Below are positions 6,871-7,801 of a DNA stretch of 7,801 nt, one piece after another. The stretch lies in assembly GCA_029864165.1 (NCBI GenBank), contig JAOTTZ010000067.1:1-7801 (forward strand), given 5' to 3'. Under the pieces are notes generated by a model, which worked only from the letters and a program-made list of their open reading frames with translations, was not told the origin of the DNA and searched no databases. A program made the position numbers and the translations under genes. Each line of letters starts with the position of its first letter. Within the stretch, counting starts at the first letter, position 1. This stretch comes from Burkholderiaceae bacterium (lineage in GTDB: Bacteria; Pseudomonadota; Gammaproteobacteria; Burkholderiales; Burkholderiaceae_C).

Positions 6871-7287
6871 ATGTCGACTAACCCTAAAGCCAGGCCAGGA
6901 CCCATGCGTCTGCTGGACGCCCTTCAGTACCGGCTGCCACCGGCTGGCGTAGTGTCTATTTTGCACCGCGCCAGCGGCGCCCTGATGTTTGCCTTGCTGC
7001 CCTTCATCATCTGGATGTTCGACACCAGCGTCACTTCCGAGGTCTCCTACATGCAGTTCACTGGCGTCTTCGCGAGCGGGGTCGAGTTTGCCCCAAGCTG
7101 GTTGGTCAAACTCGTCGCGCTGGCGCTCATCTGGGCGTACCTGCACCACTTTATCGCCGGCTTGCGCCACTTGTGGATGGACGCGACGCATAGCGTCAGT
7201 ATGCAGTTCGGCCACCAGTCAGCCCTTGTCACCTTGGCTTTGAGCGCGTTGTTGACCTTAGCGCTGGGCTACAAGCTGTTCTTTTAA
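6871..7287 (+). CDS. sdhC: Succinate dehydrogenase cytochrome b556 subunit (membrane anchor)
   Basis: Inner-membrane anchor of complex II; with SdhD it holds haem b and forms the quinone-reduction site fed by SdhA/SdhB. The 138-residue product has three hydrophobic segments, about 34-50, 77-97 and 115-136. Family marks are SILHR at 29-33 (Ser29 and Arg33 correspond to the quinone-site Ser/Arg of E. coli SdhC) and [12 protein letters not shown] at 93-104, the cytochrome-b signature whose first His (93) is the expected axial haem ligand. The ATG at 6871 lacks a strong ribosome site (GAGAAAG is about 16 bases away). An internal ATG at 6904 has AGGA only 3 bases before it and would remove the RPGP-type N-terminal segment that homologues usually carry, so 6871 is preferred. 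It is the first gene of sdhCDA, divergent from mdh. Confidence 0.95.
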   Translation: MSTNPKARPGPMRLLDALQYRLPPAGVVSILHRASGALMFALLPFIIWMFDTSVTSEVSYMQFTGVFASGVEFAPSWLVKLVALALIWAYLHHFIAGLRHLWMDATHSVSMQFGHQSALVTLALSALLTLALGYKLFF

Positions 7288-7301
7288 AGGCACAGGGTCA
7301 T

Positions 7302-7664
7302 ATGGCGAATGATTTCGGACCCAAACGCATCGTCGTCGGCGCACACTACGGCTTGCGAGACTGGCTGAGCCAGCGCGTCACCGCCGCGCTGATGGCCTTG
7401 TTCACGCTCGTATTGGTTGCGCAGGTGTTGTTCGGCGGCGAAATGGGCTACGACCGCTGGGCCGGCATTTTTTCGGCGCAGTGGATGAAGACGCTCACCT
7501 TCGTCGTCATCCTCGCGTTGGCTTATCACGCTTGGGTCGGCGTGCGCGACATCCTGATGGACTATGTCAAACCGGTCTTTGCGCGCCTTTCCTTGCAGGT
7601 GTTTGCTGTTGTCTGGTTGCTGGGCTGCGCCGGCTGGGCCATCCAGGTGTTGTGGAGACTGTGA
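7302..7664 (+). CDS. sdhD: Succinate dehydrogenase hydrophobic membrane anchor subunit
   Basis: Second membrane anchor of complex II. The 120 residues contain three transmembrane segments, roughly 23-44, 61-80 and 96-117. The motif [16 protein letters not shown] begins at His76 and reaches Asp87-Tyr88; this spacing equals that of E. coli SdhD His71 (haem ligand) to Asp82-Tyr83 (quinone site), so both functional residues are present. The N-terminal [18 protein letters not shown] is typical of beta-proteobacterial SdhD. It starts 14 bases after the sdhC stop, with AAAGG and AGGG as possible ribosome sites, and its TGA overlaps the sdhA ATG by one base, indicating co-translation within one operon. 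Confidence 0.95.
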   Translation: MANDFGPKRIVVGAHYGLRDWLSQRVTAALMALFTLVLVAQVLFGGEMGYDRWAGIFSAQWMKTLTFVVILALAYHAWVGVRDILMDYVKPVFARLSLQVFAVVWLLGCAGWAIQVLWRL

Positions 7665-7801
7665 TGACGTCGACGTCCAAGCCGAGCAAGCGCAAGTTCG
7701 ACGTCGTCATCGTCGGCGCCGGCGGTTCGGGCATGCGGGCTTCGCTGCAACTGGCGCGTGCCGGCTTGAGCGTGGCCGTGTTGTCCAAGGTCTTTCCGAC
7801 C
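7664..7801 (+). CDS. sdhA: Succinate dehydrogenase flavoprotein subunit (N-terminal 46 codons only)
   Basis: The catalytic subunit oxidises succinate to fumarate on covalently bound FAD at the cytoplasmic face of the inner membrane. Only the first 46 codons are in the window. They encode a short basic leader followed by [20 protein letters not shown], the GxGxxG dinucleotide-binding start of the FAD domain, and then [12 protein letters not shown], which matches the conserved start of SdhA. The start ATG overlaps the sdhD stop (TGATG), and GGAG lies 6 bases before it. The rest, including the FAD-linking histidine, and presumably sdhB, lie to the right. Confidence 0.95.
   Translation, partial: MTSTSKPSKRKFDVVIVGAGGSGMRASLQLARAGLSVAVLSKVFPT

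Overview
The window is bacterial, with moderately high GC and tightly packed genes. It most likely comes from a beta-proteobacterium of the order Burkholderiales. The main evidence is the right half, where malate dehydrogenase (mdh) and a CitE-like CoA-ester lyase diverge from sdhC-sdhD-sdhA. As I recall, this TCA-cycle neighbourhood is typical of that order, and the SdhC, SdhD and Mdh sequences have the beta-proteobacterial flavour. Genus-level placement is not possible from the sequence alone.

Layout. (A) Bases 1-3924, plus strand: the 3' part of a TpsB/FhaC-type outer-membrane transporter gene of two-partner secretion, followed 11 bases later by a gene for an exported protein with tetratricopeptide repeats (TPRs) and a C-terminal CHAT (caspase-like) peptidase domain. 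The pair looks like one operon that began upstream of the window, where a TpsA exoprotein gene may lie. (B) 3961-4464, minus strand: a convergent gene for a small exported protein of unknown function with two cysteines. A perfect inverted repeat spans the point where the two transcripts meet. (C) 4465-4690: an intergenic stretch with a weak promoter candidate for the small gene and a strong hairpin just after the next operon's stop codon. (D) 4691-6700, minus strand: mdh followed by the CoA-ester lyase gene, in the same reading frame and separated by one TGA and 9 bases. (E) 6701-6870: the divergent control region. (F) 6871-7801, plus strand: sdhC, sdhD and the first 46 codons of sdhA, the succinate dehydrogenase (complex II) operon, which continues beyond the window.

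How the genes work together. Succinate dehydrogenase oxidises succinate to fumarate and passes electrons to quinone through the haem b membrane anchor SdhC/SdhD. Malate dehydrogenase oxidises malate to oxaloacetate further round the cycle. The lyase probably acts on a CoA-thioester of an organic acid linked to this metabolism, but its substrate cannot be read from sequence. Region A appears to be accessory DNA beside this core block: a secretion pore in the outer membrane and a putative periplasmic caspase-like peptidase encoded together. That pairing is the most interesting feature of the window. I see no RNA genes, CRISPR arrays, insertion sequences or tRNA-type attachment sites.
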